From Clostridia bacterium (lineage in GTDB: Bacteria > Bacillota > Clostridia > Peptostreptococcales > Anaerovoracaceae), in the NCBI GenBank assembly GCA_024403005.1, contig JAKSSQ010000092.1, positions 1 to 7,174 of the forward strand: a DNA stretch of 7,174 bases, given 5' to 3'. A program made the position numbers and the translations under genes. Positions 1 through 6,358 of this stretch are shown here, one piece after another. A model generated the notes under the pieces. It saw nothing but the letters and a program-made list of their open reading frames with translations, searched no databases and was not told where the DNA came from. Numbering within the stretch: position 1 is the first letter of the stretch; every line of letters starts with the position of its first letter.

Positions 1-54
1 AGAATCAACCAGGAAAACAGACTCAAACTAATGTTAAGCAACGCAAGAAAGTAG
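1..54 (+). CDS. C-terminal end of an unidentified upstream gene (partial)
   Basis: The first frame is open from base 1 to a TAG at 52-54 and encodes 17 residues ending LSNARK, a polar, basic tail. Its codons (AGA, ATC, AAC, CAG, GAA, CTC) are those favoured by the other genes here. The third frame is also open, to a TAA at 63-65, but uses codons disfavoured in this window (CAA, AAT, CCA), so I prefer the first. The stop lies 3 bases before the GtrA-family start, which suggests one transcript. GtrA genes often follow glycosyltransferases, but nothing in this fragment identifies the product. Confidence 0.4.
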   Translation, partial: RINQENRLKLMLSNARK

Positions 55-57
55 TTT

Positions 58-465
58 ATGGATAAGTTAAAGGCTTTATTTACAAAATACTTTAATCAGG
101 TTAGGAACTTTCTTATTGTTGGGTTCACAGTAACGGCTATCGACTTCGTGCTGCTGCACACCCTTACGGAAAGACTGCATCTTTTCTACCTTGTTTCCAC
201 GATAATTTCGTTTACGATTTCCACGATTATTAACTACATCCTATCCATGACCTTCGTTTTCAAGGGCAGGGAAGGCCGCAGCAAATCCAACGAATTTATC
301 ACTTTTGCAGTGCTTAACACCATAGGATTGGGGCTTACAACCCTGTTAATGTGGATATTTGTGAGCAAAATGCACATTTACTACATGTTAGGAAAAGTCT
401 TTACCACAGGTATAGTTATGTTCTACAGTTTTTTCTCCAGAAAAATCTTCCTGGAACAGCATTAG
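58..465 (+). CDS. GtrA-family four-helix membrane protein
   Basis: This 135-residue protein matches the GtrA/DPMS-like family in size and layout. Four hydrophobic segments lie at about residues 17-37, 43-67, 79-102 and 107-127. A short basic N-terminus and a basic loop after the second helix (FKGREGRSKS) suggest positive-inside topology. Family hallmarks are the RNFLIVGF start of helix 1, the serine/asparagine-rich helix 2 ending in TFVF, and the FFSRKIF ending. Family members are thought to help move lipid-linked sugars across the membrane for surface glycan modification; the substrate cannot be read here. The start has only a weak purine stretch (AAGAAAG, 45-51), then GTAGTTT before ATG. 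Phe TTT and an AGG codon make it look more AT-rich than the metabolic genes downstream. It likely belongs with the truncated gene before it. Confidence 0.8.
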   Translation: MDKLKALFTKYFNQVRNFLIVGFTVTAIDFVLLHTLTERLHLFYLVSTIISFTISTIINYILSMTFVFKGREGRSKSNEFITFAVLNTIGLGLTTLLMWIFVSKMHIYYMLGKVFTTGIVMFYSFFSRKIFLEQH

Positions 466-470
466 TTTTA

Positions 471-498
471 TTGACATTTACCCCAATTGGGTCATAAT
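471..498 (+). promoter_or_regulatory. Sigma-A-type promoter of the decarboxylase gene
   Basis: A perfect -35 box TTGACA (471-476) is followed after 16 bases by CATAAT (493-498), a five-of-six match to the -10 consensus. Transcription would start near 505, giving a leader of about 27 bases that contains AAGGAG. It lies just after the gtrA stop, so the decarboxylase should have its own transcript. No terminator is evident between gtrA and this promoter. Confidence 0.7.
482..491. promoter_or_regulatory. Perfect palindrome in the promoter spacer, candidate operator
   Basis: CCCAATTGGG is a perfect 10-bp palindrome lying entirely between the -35 and -10 boxes of the decarboxylase promoter. A dimeric repressor bound there would block RNA polymerase. 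The regulator is unknown, and a palindrome this short can occur by chance. Confidence 0.3.
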
Positions 499-519
499 AA
501 AAGGACAATTACTTGAATT

Positions 520-525
520 AAGGAG
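520..525 (+). promoter_or_regulatory. Ribosome binding site deciding the TTG start at 532
   Basis: AAGGAG ends 6 bases before TTG (532) and 12 bases before ATG (538). The spacing favours the TTG, though the ATG two codons later cannot be excluded; the proteins differ by only two residues. Confidence 0.6.
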
Positions 526-531
526 CTGATA

Positions 532-1998
532 TTGGCGATGAAAAATAATCAGGACAGACTTCCTCTTTTCCAGGCAATTCTGGACTATAACGAAAAGCAT
601 CCGGCGTATCTTCGCATTCCCGGCCACCGCTACGAAAAGGGTATTAGCAAGATCTGGAGAGACAAGGTAGGAGACGAAATTTTCTCCTTCGACTTAACCG
701 AAACACCTCTCACAGACGACCTTCACCACTCCAGCGGCCCGATTAAAGAAGCAGAGCAGCTTGCTGCCGAGCTTTGGGGTGCAGATTATACGCATTTTTT
801 AGTTAACGGAAGCACCTGCGGAAACCAGGCTATGGTTGTAACCACAAGCCACGGCGGTGCTAAGATTGCCATCCCCAGAAACGCGCATAAGTCCGTACTT
901 ATGGGCCTTATTATCGGTGGCGGCAACCCCGTATATATCATGCCGGAAATTGAACCCGTGTGGGGGCTCCATGGCGGAATTACCCCCCAGCAGGTAGAAG
1001 AAATGTTCGAAGAAAACCCGGATTGCAAGGGCGTTCTCGTAGTTTCTCCCACTTATTACGGCATTACAAGCGATATTGCTGGCATTGCAAACGTATGCCA
1101 CGCCCACGGCGCAGTCTTAATGGTAGACGAAGCCCACGGCGCTCACTGCTACTTCTCCGACAAGCTGCCCAAAGGCGCTATCGAGCAGGGTGCAGACATG
1201 TGCGTACAGTCCATCCACAAGGTTACAGGTTCTCTCACACAGAGCTCCATGATCCACGTAAAGTCCGATATCGTTAAGAAGAGCCAGCTTGAAGCCAATT
1301 TAACACTGGTTCAGAGCACATCTCCTTCTTATCTGCTTACAACATCTCTGGACTGCGCTCGCCACGAAATGGCAATGCACGGTGCGGAAATGATCGACAA
1401 GGCTGTAGATCTTGCACGCGACGCAAGAGAAAGAATCAATAAGATTCCCGGAATGTCCTGCGCAGGCAAGGAAATTATCGGCAAGGCCGGCATCCACGAC
1501 CTGGACGAAACAAGACTCATCATCTCCGCAGACGACATTGGCATCACCGGTTTCGACCTTAAGATGATGCTTTTCGAAGACTACGACGTAGACCTGGAAC
1601 TGGCAGACTACAGAAATGCTCTTGCTATCGTAACCTATGCCAACGAAAGGGAAGACCTGGACAAGCTGGTTAACGCCCTGCAGGCTATTTCAGACGAATA
1701 CGCTGCAGACGGAGAACCTCTGCCCGGCGCTAAGCCTCTGCCGCCCCAGCCCGACTACGTGCTGAGCCCCAGAGCAGCCTACTTCAACGACAGAGAAAGA
1801 GTACCCTGGAGCGAATGCCGCGGAAGAATCGTTGCCGAAATGATCGCACCTTATCCTCCCGGAATCCCCGTAATCTATCAGGGCGAAAGAATGAGCCAGG
1901 ATGTATGGGAATACATTGAGGAAATCCGCCAGAGAAACGGACACCTCCACGGACCTTCAGATCCGACGCTTTCAACGCTTTTGGTTATAAGAGAATAA
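532..1998 (+). CDS. speA: SpeA-like PLP-dependent arginine/lysine/ornithine decarboxylase
   Basis: A 488-residue protein of the group III (Orn/Lys/Arg) decarboxylase family, close in length and motifs to Bacillus subtilis SpeA (about 490 residues). These cytoplasmic PLP enzymes decarboxylate a basic amino acid; with arginine the product is agmatine, the start of one route to putrescine and spermidine. Visible motifs are IPGHR (29-33, usually PGHK), DDLHHSSGPIKEAE (62-75), the PRNAHKS segment (115-121), DEAHGAH (199-205, with Asp199 expected to pair with the PLP ring nitrogen), SIHKVTGSLTQSS (227-239) with Lys230 as the PLP Schiff-base lysine, and the C-terminal PYPPGIPVIYQGE segment (about 440-452). 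No wing domain is present, unlike the large inducible enterobacterial enzymes. It has its own promoter and terminator, so it is probably monocistronic. The family is certain; substrate choice among arginine, lysine and ornithine is not. Confidence 0.88.
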   Translation: MAMKNNQDRLPLFQAILDYNEKHPAYLRIPGHRYEKGISKIWRDKVGDEIFSFDLTETPLTDDLHHSSGPIKEAEQLAAELWGADYTHFLVNGSTCGNQAMVVTTSHGGAKIAIPRNAHKSVLMGLIIGGGNPVYIMPEIEPVWGLHGGITPQQVEEMFEENPDCKGVLVVSPTYYGITSDIAGIANVCHAHGAVLMVDEAHGAHCYFSDKLPKGAIEQGADMCVQSIHKVTGSLTQSSMIHVKSDIVKKSQLEANLTLVQSTSPSYLLTTSLDCARHEMAMHGAEMIDKAVDLARDARERINKIPGMSCAGKEIIGKAGIHDLDETRLIISADDIGITGFDLKMMLFEDYDVDLELADYRNALAIVTYANEREDLDKLVNALQAISDEYAADGEPLPGAKPLPPQPDYVLSPRAAYFNDRERVPWSECRGRIVAEMIAPYPPGIPVIYQGERMSQDVWEYIEEIRQRNGHLHGPSDPTLSTLLVIRE

Positions 1999-2003
1999 AG
2001 TTT

Positions 2004-2033
2004 AAAAAGCCGCTTTTTACAGCGGCTTTTTTT
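2004..2033 (+). terminator. Intrinsic terminator of the decarboxylase gene
   Basis: The arms AAAAAGCCGCT (2004-2014) and AGCGGCTTTTT (2021-2031) form an 11-bp stem with a GC-rich core and a 6-base loop, continuing into a run of T to 2033. It starts 5 bases after the stop at 1998. The A-tract/T-tract symmetry could make it work in both directions, but no gene converges on it. Confidence 0.92.
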
Positions 2034-2042
2034 GTATATAAT
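2016..2042 (+). promoter_or_regulatory. Possible promoter of the aminotransferase-homoserine dehydrogenase unit
   Basis: A perfect TATAAT (2037-2042) lies 4 bases after the terminator T-run. The best upstream partner is TTTACA (2016-2021), five of six to TTGACA, but the spacer is only 15 bases and the box falls in the terminator loop and right arm. A start near 2049 would give a leader of about 55 bases before ATG 2104. A promoter is needed here because the gene follows a strong terminator, so the -10 is credible and the -35 weak. Confidence 0.45.
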
Positions 2043-2088
2043 CTAAATATTGGATAACACTTACTGCTTAATGCAGAACCGCTTCTAT

Positions 2089-2096
2089 GAGGAGGA
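2089..2096 (+). promoter_or_regulatory. Strong Shine-Dalgarno deciding the start at 2104
   Basis: GAGGAGGA contains a full AGGAGG (2090-2095) 8 bases before ATG 2104. The frame stays open upstream to a TTG at 2050, but that part has no Shine-Dalgarno and sits at the predicted transcript start, so it is leader, not protein. Confidence 0.9.
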
Positions 2097-2103
2097 CACT
2101 ATT

Positions 2104-3249
2104 ATGAAAATGGCATGGTTTGGAGTTGAAGAATGGCTCAACCCTATGGATTCCAAGGCTAAGATCAATCTCGGATCATCTTGCGTAAGCGCTCTTAAGT
2201 TAAATGAACTTTTTGATATTATCGGCCAGGACGAAGACGAATTTCTTAAGGAATTTGCTACAATGAGTCTTCACTATCACCACGGTGATGCTACAGGTTC
2301 ACCCAGAGTTAAGGCCGGCGTAGTACACATGTACCCCCATGCAGACTTCACTGCAGACGACGTTCTTATGGTTCACGGCGGTTCCGCTGCTAACGAACTC
2401 GTAGAAATGGCTCTCATGGAAAAGGGCGATAACTGCGTTGTTATCAAGCCTTCCTACCAGCAGCATTACGATATTCCCAAGTCCGTGGACATGGAAACAA
2501 GAATCGTTCAGCTGGATGAATCCAACGGATACAAACTGGACATGGCAGCTCTGGATGCAGCTTGCGACATGAACACAAAGATGATTGTGTTCACAAACCC
2601 CAATAACCCCATCGGCAACGTATTCACAGACGATGAACTTGGCCAGATTGTTGAAATCGCTAAGAAGTACGACGCTTACATCCTCTCCGACGAAATGTAC
2701 AGAGGCATGATTAAGGACGACCAGGCTTCTATCATGGACTACGGCTACGACAAGGCTATCGCAGTAGCTTCCACATCCAAGATGTTCAGCTCCGCTGGTC
2801 TGCGTATCGGCTGGATCATCTGCAAGGACAAGGAAATGTACGAAGTTATGAAGACACGTCGTTCCTATAATTCCATCTGCTGTGGTATTATCGACGAAAT
2901 CATCGCTTCCCTCGAATTTGAAAACTACGAAAAGGTTTGGGCAAGAATGCGTTCCATCCTGGTTCCCAACAAGAAGATCGTTCAGGAATGGGCAGCTAAG
3001 GAACCCCACATCGAACTCATCGGCGACCCCTGGGGCACAACCTGCGTTATGAAGTACGACTACGACGTAGATTCCGAAACACTTGCTAAGGACGCTATGG
3101 AAGACGAAAGAAAGATTCTCTTCGTTCCCGGCGACTACTTCGACATGCCCAAGACTATCCGCGTAGGCTACGGCGCGTTCAGCGATCCCGAAGTGCTGAA
3201 AGCAGGCCTCGCACAGTTCTCCGAATACCTTAAGAAGTGGGAGAAGTAA
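2104..3249 (+). CDS. Fold-type I PLP aminotransferase (aspartate aminotransferase superfamily)
   Basis: From ATG 2104 the protein has 381 residues, normal for a class I/II aminotransferase. It shows TNPNNPIGN (164-172, with the cofactor-contacting Asn), LSDEMYRG (194-201, Asp196 expected at the PLP pyridine nitrogen and Tyr199 at its hydroxyl), ASTSKMFSSAGLRIGW (222-237, Lys226 as the Schiff-base lysine, Arg234 a likely phosphate contact) and TIRVGYG (351-357, Arg353 the likely substrate-carboxylate contact). There is no signal peptide or membrane segment, so it is cytoplasmic. Residues 58-68 (YHHGDATGSPR) replace the usual glycine-rich N-terminal motif. Its TAA is immediately followed by the ATG of a homoserine dehydrogenase with no gap, so the two are almost certainly co-translated and may act on the aspartate-family pathway. 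The amino donor and acceptor cannot be told; an aspartate-forming enzyme or one acting on homoserine or a related keto acid are options. Confidence 0.85.
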   Translation: MKMAWFGVEEWLNPMDSKAKINLGSSCVSALKLNELFDIIGQDEDEFLKEFATMSLHYHHGDATGSPRVKAGVVHMYPHADFTADDVLMVHGGSAANELVEMALMEKGDNCVVIKPSYQQHYDIPKSVDMETRIVQLDESNGYKLDMAALDAACDMNTKMIVFTNPNNPIGNVFTDDELGQIVEIAKKYDAYILSDEMYRGMIKDDQASIMDYGYDKAIAVASTSKMFSSAGLRIGWIICKDKEMYEVMKTRRSYNSICCGIIDEIIASLEFENYEKVWARMRSILVPNKKIVQEWAAKEPHIELIGDPWGTTCVMKYDYDVDSETLAKDAMEDERKILFVPGDYFDMPKTIRVGYGAFSDPEVLKAGLAQFSEYLKKWEK

Positions 3250-4290
3250 ATGAAGACATGCAAGATGTCCGTTCTCGGTTTCGGTGTTGCAGGCAAGGCT
3301 TTTGCCCGCATTCTGCTGGCAAACAGAGAACAGATGATTAAGGACAAGGGCGTTGAACCCATTGTAATTTCAATTACTACAGGTTCCAGAGGATGCCTTT
3401 ATAATCCCGACGGTCTGGATCTGGCAGAAGCAGTTCGCCAGCTGGAAGAAGAGGGCAAGTTCAATCCCGAATATAAGGATTACGCAGTTCTGGATTCCAT
3501 GACAGTTGCAGAAACCATCGACTACGATGTGCTTCTGGAACTCACGCCGCTCAATATTTTTACAGGCCAGCCCGCTGCGGACCATATCCGCACAGCTCTT
3601 AAGAGAGGCAAGCATGCGGTTTCCGCAAACAAAGGACCTCTGGCATGGTATTATAAGGAACTTAAAGATCTGGCTAAGGCTAACAGCTGCTGCTTCTTCT
3701 TCGAAACAACAGTTATGGCCGGCGTTCCCATCTTCGACATGGCAGACAGCAGCATGCAGTACTGCAAGGTCGACAAGATCGAAGGCATTCTTAACGCTAC
3801 AACCAACTTTATCCTGAAGGAAATGGGCAAGGGTACTTCTTACGAAGATACTCTTAAGATGGGCCGCGAACGCGGTTTCCTGGAAGCTGACCCATCCATG
3901 GATACAGACGGCTGGGATGCTACAGCTAAGCTTACAGTTCTCATGAATGTGCTCATGGATGCCAATCTTACGCCCGACAAGGTGGACAGAACCGGTATTT
4001 CCGGCGTTACACCCGAGGAAATTAAGGCTGCAGCAGAAAGAGGTAACATAATAAAGCTTATGTGCCGCGGTTCTAAGAATGCAGACGGCACCATTACAGC
4101 TAAGGTCGCACCGGAAGAAGTTCCCGCAAACAACTCTTTCGCAAACGACGAGCTGGTTGCAGTAGTTTCCATCTACACAGACCTTCTGGGCAAGCTGGAC
4201 ATCATGCAGTACGGCCTGGAAACAAGCGTTACAGGCTACGGCGTATTCATCGACGTATGCAGAGTGCTGGACTGGATGTCTGTTAGATAG
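3250..4290 (+). CDS. Homoserine dehydrogenase, short form without ACT domain
   Basis: This 346-residue NAD(P)H enzyme interconverts aspartate semialdehyde and homoserine, the branch step to threonine and methionine. It has a Rossmann glycine motif near the N-terminus (GFGVAG, 10-15), the SANKGPLA segment (125-132), GVPIFD (158-163), GILNATTNFIL (179-189) and EADPSMDTDGWDATAKL (212-228). Aligned by motif to yeast homoserine dehydrogenase, the catalytic Lys117, Glu208, Asp219 and Lys223 correspond to Lys128, Glu212, Asp223 and Lys227, so activity is expected. NATTN in place of the common NGTTN is a small oddity. The protein ends where the catalytic domain ends: the C-terminal ACT domain that gives threonine inhibition in many bacteria is missing. 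The start abuts the aminotransferase stop; GGAG (3240-3243) inside that gene is 6 bases upstream. The symbol hom would fit, but paralogues with other substrates exist. Confidence 0.85.
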   Translation: MKTCKMSVLGFGVAGKAFARILLANREQMIKDKGVEPIVISITTGSRGCLYNPDGLDLAEAVRQLEEEGKFNPEYKDYAVLDSMTVAETIDYDVLLELTPLNIFTGQPAADHIRTALKRGKHAVSANKGPLAWYYKELKDLAKANSCCFFFETTVMAGVPIFDMADSSMQYCKVDKIEGILNATTNFILKEMGKGTSYEDTLKMGRERGFLEADPSMDTDGWDATAKLTVLMNVLMDANLTPDKVDRTGISGVTPEEIKAAAERGNIIKLMCRGSKNADGTITAKVAPEEVPANNSFANDELVAVVSIYTDLLGKLDIMQYGLETSVTGYGVFIDVCRVLDWMSVR

Positions 4291-4323
4291 CAGAAAAATT
4301 TTAACAATGTAAAGTAAAATTAC

Positions 4324-4352
4324 TTGACACCACTTGGATGATTTGATATATT
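4324..4352 (+). promoter_or_regulatory. Sigma-A-type promoter of the ylxM-ffh cluster
   Basis: TTGACA (4324-4329) and TATATT (4347-4352) are separated by the ideal 17 bases, the best promoter in the window. The preceding bases 4294-4322 are A/T-rich, as in an UP element. Transcription should start near 4358-4360, only about 10-12 bases before the ylxM ATG, so the mRNA would be nearly leaderless. The promoter lies inside an inverted repeat, described separately. Confidence 0.75.
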
Positions 4353-4369
4353 ATCCAAGTGGTATTTTT
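4329..4369 (+). terminator. Inverted repeat with T-run: likely terminator of the upstream unit, overlapping the ylxM promoter
   Basis: ACCACTTGGAT (4329-4339) and ATCCAAGTGGT (4353-4363) are perfect 11-bp complements around a 13-base loop, followed by ATTTTT (4364-4369). In RNA arriving from the homoserine dehydrogenase gene this is a plausible intrinsic terminator, though the loop is longer and the stem less GC-rich than usual. The left arm begins at the last base of the -35 box, the -10 box lies in the loop and the right arm covers the predicted start site. The same DNA could therefore also be an operator. Confidence 0.65.
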
Positions 4370-4726
4370 ATGTTAGACGAATTGACTGTAGACAGCCTGC
4401 TCTTCGACTTCTACGGAGAGCTGCTTCCTGAAAAACAGCGCGAATTTTTCCGCTTATATCACGAAGAAAACTGCAGCCTGCAGGAAATTGCCGAAGAATA
4501 CGGCGTAACAAGGCAGGGGGTTCACGATGCTGTAAGAAAAGCAGAGAATTCTCTCAGAAGTTACGAAGAAAAGCTGGGTCTGGTCGACAGATTCACCAGA
4601 ACAGAAGAAGTACTTCGGAAAATAGATACCGAAATCGATTCGCTTATGAACGAATTCAGCGAAAACAGAGAACTTGCAGCCGGACTGCTTAAGATTAAGT
4701 TAAGTCTGGATACCTTAGAGGAATAA
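4370..4726 (+). CDS. ylxM: YlxM-type helix-turn-helix protein, SRP-associated
   Basis: The 118-residue product matches the YlxM family: an N-terminal SLLFDFYGELLPEKQREFF segment (about 9-27), a sigma-70 region-4-like helix-turn-helix (about 37-62, with LQEIAEEYGVTRQGVHDAVRKAE as its core, positions 37-59), EEKLGLVDRF (66-75) and a charged helical tail. Family members are encoded beside ffh and are thought to modulate the SRP GTPase or its RNA; the often-stated DNA-binding role is unproven. ATG 4370 is chosen because it gives the usual N-terminus and lies downstream of the promoter; an in-frame TTG at 4334 falls between the -35 and -10 boxes. The start has no Shine-Dalgarno: the ATG directly follows a T-run. 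The end of the gene carries the ribosome binding site of ffh, and the genes are 2 bases apart. Confidence 0.9.
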   Translation: MLDELTVDSLLFDFYGELLPEKQREFFRLYHEENCSLQEIAEEYGVTRQGVHDAVRKAENSLRSYEEKLGLVDRFTRTEEVLRKIDTEIDSLMNEFSENRELAAGLLKIKLSLDTLEE

Positions 4727-4728
4727 AT

Positions 4729-6063
4729 ATGGCTTTTGAGAGTCTTTCTGAAAAATTAGGCGGAGTATTTAAAAAGCTTCGCGGCAAAGGCGTTGTAACC
4801 GAGGCAGACATTAACGAAGCAATGCGCGAAGTTAAGCTTGCACTCCTGGAAGCAGACGTTAACTACAAGGTTGTTAAGGACTTTGTAGCAAATGTTAAGG
4901 AAAAGGCCCTTGGCGAAGAAGTCATTAAGAGCCTTACACCCGGACAGCAGGTAGTTAAGATCGTAAACGACGAACTTATCTCCCTTATGGGTGGGTCAGA
5001 CAGCAAGCTTACCTACGCATCCAGCGGGTTCACCACCATCCTTATGGTCGGTCTGCAGGGTACAGGTAAGACCACAACCAGCGCCAAGCTGGCAGCTTAC
5101 TTAAAGAAGCAGGGCAAGAACCCCATGCTGGCTGCCTGCGACGTGCAGAGACCTGCAGCTATCGATCAGCTGGAAGTTGTCGGCGGACAGGTTGGAGTTC
5201 CCGTATTTACGGACAGAAACTCCAAGAATCCGGCAGATATCGCTTTAAGAGCTAAGCAGGAAGCTGAACGCAAAGGCCTGAACATCCTCATCGTCGACAC
5301 AGCCGGCCGTCTCCACGTAGACGAAGCTCTTATGGACGAACTCAAGGAAGTTAAGAAGGCAGTTAAGCCCCACGAAATCCTCCTTGTAGTAGACGCCATG
5401 CCAGGTCAGGATGCTGTAACTGCAGCCGAAGCTTTCAACGAAGCAATGGGCGTAGACGGCATCATCATGACAAAGCTGGACGGCGACACCAGAGGCGGTG
5501 CAGCACTTTCCGCAAAGGCTGTAACCGGCAAGCCCATCAAGTTCGTAGGTATGGGCGAAAAACTGGATGCTCTTGAACCGTTCCATCCGGACAGAATGGC
5601 TTCCAGAATCCTGGGCATGGGCGACATGCTCAGCCTTATCGAAAAGGCTCAGGAAAACTACGACGAAGAAAAGGCTGCCGAGCTGGAAAAGAGAATGGCC
5701 AAGAACCAGTTCACACTGGAAGACTTCCTGGACCAGATCGGACAGATTAAGGGCATGGGCGGCCTGGGCAAGGTCATGAACATGCTTCCCGGAGTTCAGG
5801 GCAAGATCACAGACGATCAGCTGGACGAAGGCGAAAGAGAATTCCGCACCATGGAGGCAATCATCTTCTCCATGACGCCGGAAGAACGCAGAAAGCCTGA
5901 AATTCTCAATGCAAGCCGCAGAAAGAGAATTGCAGCAGGCGCAGGCGTAACTGTTTCAAAGGTAAACAGCCTCATCAAGAAGTACGAGGACACAAAGAAA
6001 CTCATGAAGCAGTTCAACAACGGTAAATTTGGCAAGAAGTTCGGAAGAAGATTCGGACTTTAA
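4729..6063 (+). CDS. ffh: Signal recognition particle GTPase Ffh (SRP54)
   Basis: A complete 444-residue Ffh. It binds SRP RNA and signal sequences of nascent membrane and secreted proteins and delivers ribosomes to FtsY at the membrane. The N domain covers about residues 1-90. The G domain holds the P-loop GLQGTGKTT (108-116, usually GLQGSGKTT), DVQRPAAIDQL (138-148), DTAGR (190-194), TKLDGDTRGG (248-257) and the GMGEKLDALEPFHPDR segment (274-289). The M domain begins near 328 with FTLEDFLDQI, carries methionine-rich IKGMGGLGKVMNMLPG (340-355) for signal binding, and the RNA-binding SRRKRIAAGAGVTVSKVN helix-turn-helix (396-413), ending in a basic tail. AGAGGA (4717-4722), inside the end of ylxM, is a well-placed ribosome binding site 6 bases before ATG. 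It is the anchor for identifying this cluster. Confidence 0.98.
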   Translation: MAFESLSEKLGGVFKKLRGKGVVTEADINEAMREVKLALLEADVNYKVVKDFVANVKEKALGEEVIKSLTPGQQVVKIVNDELISLMGGSDSKLTYASSGFTTILMVGLQGTGKTTTSAKLAAYLKKQGKNPMLAACDVQRPAAIDQLEVVGGQVGVPVFTDRNSKNPADIALRAKQEAERKGLNILIVDTAGRLHVDEALMDELKEVKKAVKPHEILLVVDAMPGQDAVTAAEAFNEAMGVDGIIMTKLDGDTRGGAALSAKAVTGKPIKFVGMGEKLDALEPFHPDRMASRILGMGDMLSLIEKAQENYDEEKAAELEKRMAKNQFTLEDFLDQIGQIKGMGGLGKVMNMLPGVQGKITDDQLDEGEREFRTMEAIIFSMTPEERRKPEILNASRRKRIAAGAGVTVSKVNSLIKKYEDTKKLMKQFNNGKFGKKFGRRFGL

Positions 6064-6103
6064 GATAGTTAATTAATCATTAAAATATTTTTGGAGGTTA
6101 CAA

Positions 6104-6346
6104 ATGGTTAAGATCAGATTAAGAAGAATGGGTGCTCACAAGAAGCCTTTCTACAGAGTAGTAGTTGCAGATCAGAGAACAGCTAGAGACGGTAAGTGCA
6201 TCGAAGAAATCGGTACATACAACCCCCTCACAGATCCCGCTACAGTTAACATCGACGCAGAAGCTGCAAAGAAGTGGATTGCAAACGGTGCTGTTCCCAC
6301 AGATACATGCCGCGCTCTTCTCAAGAAGGCTGGAATCATCGAATAA
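6104..6346 (+). CDS. rpsP: 30S ribosomal protein bS16
   Basis: The 80-residue product is a typical bS16, which binds 16S rRNA early in 30S assembly. The diagnostic start is [23 protein letters not shown], in which residues 1-9 and 11-18 are the family signature, followed by [18 protein letters not shown] (25-42) and the C-terminal ALLKKAGI (71-78). A strong GGAGG (6093-6097) lies 6 bases before ATG, the best ribosome binding site of this cluster, preceded by a 30-base AT-rich stretch (6064-6092) that should stay unstructured; both fit a highly translated gene. The 40-base gap after ffh holds no convincing promoter or terminator, so it is probably on the ylxM-ffh transcript. Confidence 0.98.
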   Translation: MVKIRLRRMGAHKKPFYRVVVADQRTARDGKCIEEIGTYNPLTDPATVNIDAEAAKKWIANGAVPTDTCRALLKKAGIIE

Positions 6347-6358
6347 CCGGGTGGTCCA

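Noticed and set aside
436..455. Inverted repeat TCCAG/CTGGA near the end of gtrA as a terminator
   Set aside because: Only 5 bp with a 10-base loop, inside the coding region, and the following T-run is short and interrupted.
2050..2103. TTG start at 2050 adding 18 residues to the aminotransferase
   Set aside because: No Shine-Dalgarno precedes it and it sits at the predicted transcript start, whereas ATG 2104 has a full AGGAGG at 8 bases.
2299..3009. A 236-codon open frame on the - strand opposite the aminotransferase
   Set aside because: The sense gene has full family motifs and intact catalytic residues. The antisense product has no recognisable domain, and its openness follows from the strong codon bias of the sense strand.
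4334..4369. TTG start at 4334 adding 12 residues to YlxM
   Set aside because: It lies between the -35 and -10 boxes and inside the inverted repeat, has no ribosome binding site, and the added residues are not part of the family.
6073..6091. Palindromes TTAATCATTAA and AAAATATTTT before rpsP as operators
   Set aside because: They are pure low-complexity AT sequence in an AT-rich spacer; symmetry is expected by chance, and an unstructured leader for a highly translated gene explains them better.
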